This document shows, piece by piece, positions 5,486 to 6,311 of a stretch of 6,311 nucleotides of DNA. The notes under the pieces were generated by a model. That model was given only the letters and a program-made list of their open reading frames with translations. It had not been told where the DNA came from and did not search any database. Origin of the DNA: Clostridiaceae bacterium (GTDB lineage Bacteria; Bacillota; Clostridia; Oscillospirales; Acutalibacteraceae). The position numbers and the translations under genes were made by a program. Each line of letters starts with the position of its first letter. Position 1 is the stretch's first letter. Location: contig CAJGCL010000109.1 in assembly GCA_904501675.1 (NCBI GenBank), forward strand, positions 1 to 6,311. The letters are read 5' to 3'.

Positions 5486-6311
5486 ATGGCAAAGAGAACA
5501 GACATTAAAAAGGTTTTAATTATCGGCTCAGGTCCTATCGTTATCGGTCAGGCTGCAGAGTTTGACTATGCAGGAACTCAGGCTTGCTTAGCTCTTAAAG
5601 AGGAGGGCTACGAGGTTGTTCTCGTTAACTCTAACCCTGCAACAATTATGACTGATACTATTATTGCTGATAAGGTGTATATGGAGCCATTGACTCTCGA
5701 ATATGTGGCTAAGATTATACGCCATGAGCGTCCGGACGCTATTATTCCGGGTATTGGTGGTCAGACAGGTCTTAACCTTGCTATGCAGCTTGAGAAAAAA
5801 GGCGTTCTTAAGGAATGTGAAGTAAAGCTTCTTGGTACTTCAAGTGCATCTATTGAGCGCGCTGAAGACCGTGAACTTTTCAAAGAACTTTGCGAATCTA
5901 TCGGTGAGCCTGTTATCCCTTCAGAAATCACATATTCATTAGAGGAAGCAAAGGAAGCCGCAAACCGTATCGGTTACCCTGTTGTTGTTCGTCCTGCTTT
6001 CACTCTTGGTGGTACAGGCGGCGGCTTCGCTTACAATGAAGAAGAGCTTATTGAAATCGGTACAAATGCTTTCAAGCTTTCTCCTGTTTCTCAGGCTCTT
6101 ATTGAAAAGAGCGTTAAAGGTTATAAGGAAATTGAGTTTGAAGTTATGCGCGACTCAAACGACCATGCTATTACTATCTGCGGTATGGAGAATATTGACC
6201 CTGTAGGCGTTCATACAGGCGACTCTTGTGTTGTAGCTCCTATTATGACACTTTCAAAAGAAGATGAGAAGATGCTTAACGATTCAGCTATCAAACTCAT
6301 CAAGGAGCTTA
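5486..6311 (+). CDS. carB: Carbamoyl-phosphate synthase large subunit (CarB/PyrAB), 5' part only
   Basis: Partial: 275 codons of a protein usually near 1070 residues; the rest lies beyond the right edge. The large subunit makes carbamoyl phosphate from bicarbonate, ammonia delivered by the CarA glutaminase, and two ATP, feeding pyrimidine and arginine synthesis. The N-terminal pre-ATP-grasp domain opens with VLIIGSGPIVIGQAAEFDYA (10-29). The carboxyphosphate ATP-grasp domain follows, with VVRPAFTLGGTGGG (167-180). R129, R169, E215 and H243 fall at the numbering of the corresponding E. coli residues, so the active site looks intact. An AGGAGG site 8 bp upstream fixes the start. It follows pyrC directly; no carA lies between them. 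Confidence 0.97.
   Translation, partial: MAKRTDIKKVLIIGSGPIVIGQAAEFDYAGTQACLALKEEGYEVVLVNSNPATIMTDTIIADKVYMEPLTLEYVAKIIRHERPDAIIPGIGGQTGLNLAMQLEKKGVLKECEVKLLGTSSASIERAEDRELFKELCESIGEPVIPSEITYSLEEAKEAANRIGYPVVVRPAFTLGGTGGGFAYNEEELIEIGTNAFKLSPVSQALIEKSVKGYKEIEFEVMRDSNDHAITICGMENIDPVGVHTGDSCVVAPIMTLSKEDEKMLNDSAIKLIKEL

Overview
This window looks like chromosomal DNA of a low-to-mid-GC Gram-positive gut anaerobe, probably a clostridial (Oscillospiraceae/Lachnospiraceae-type) Firmicute. The reasons are strong AGGAGG ribosome binding sites, sigma-A-like promoters, moderately AT-rich codon use, and a host-glycan degradation locus next to a pyrimidine operon. Genus and species cannot be fixed from the sequence alone.

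Layout: two transcription units diverge from an intergenic region of about 370 bp (3845-4214). Leftward, on the minus strand, a complete 1018-residue GH38 alpha-mannosidase is followed after 14 bp by the 5' part of a GH33 sialidase, which runs off the left edge. Neither protein has a signal peptide, so the pair looks like a cytoplasmic module for trimming imported sialylated or mannosylated glycans. An extended -10 promoter sits about 40 bp upstream of the mannosidase start.

Rightward, on the plus strand, pyrC (class I dihydroorotase, complete) is followed after 41 bp by carB (carbamoyl-phosphate synthase large subunit, cut by the right edge). Both act in de novo UMP synthesis. The bases ahead of pyrC hold a promoter and an untranslated leader with the full signature of transcription attenuation. 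An early hairpin, an antiterminator pairing and an intrinsic terminator share bases, so they exclude one another. A small reading frame in the leader ends with its stop codon inside the terminator loop, which allows an alternative ribosome-coupled reading of the control.

The protein-coding content is ordinary. The pyr leader is the most interesting element. Next are the leaderless sialidase paired with a cytoplasmic mannosidase, and the pyrC-carB order with no carA between them. No RNA genes, insertion sequences, CRISPR arrays, origins or attachment sites were seen.
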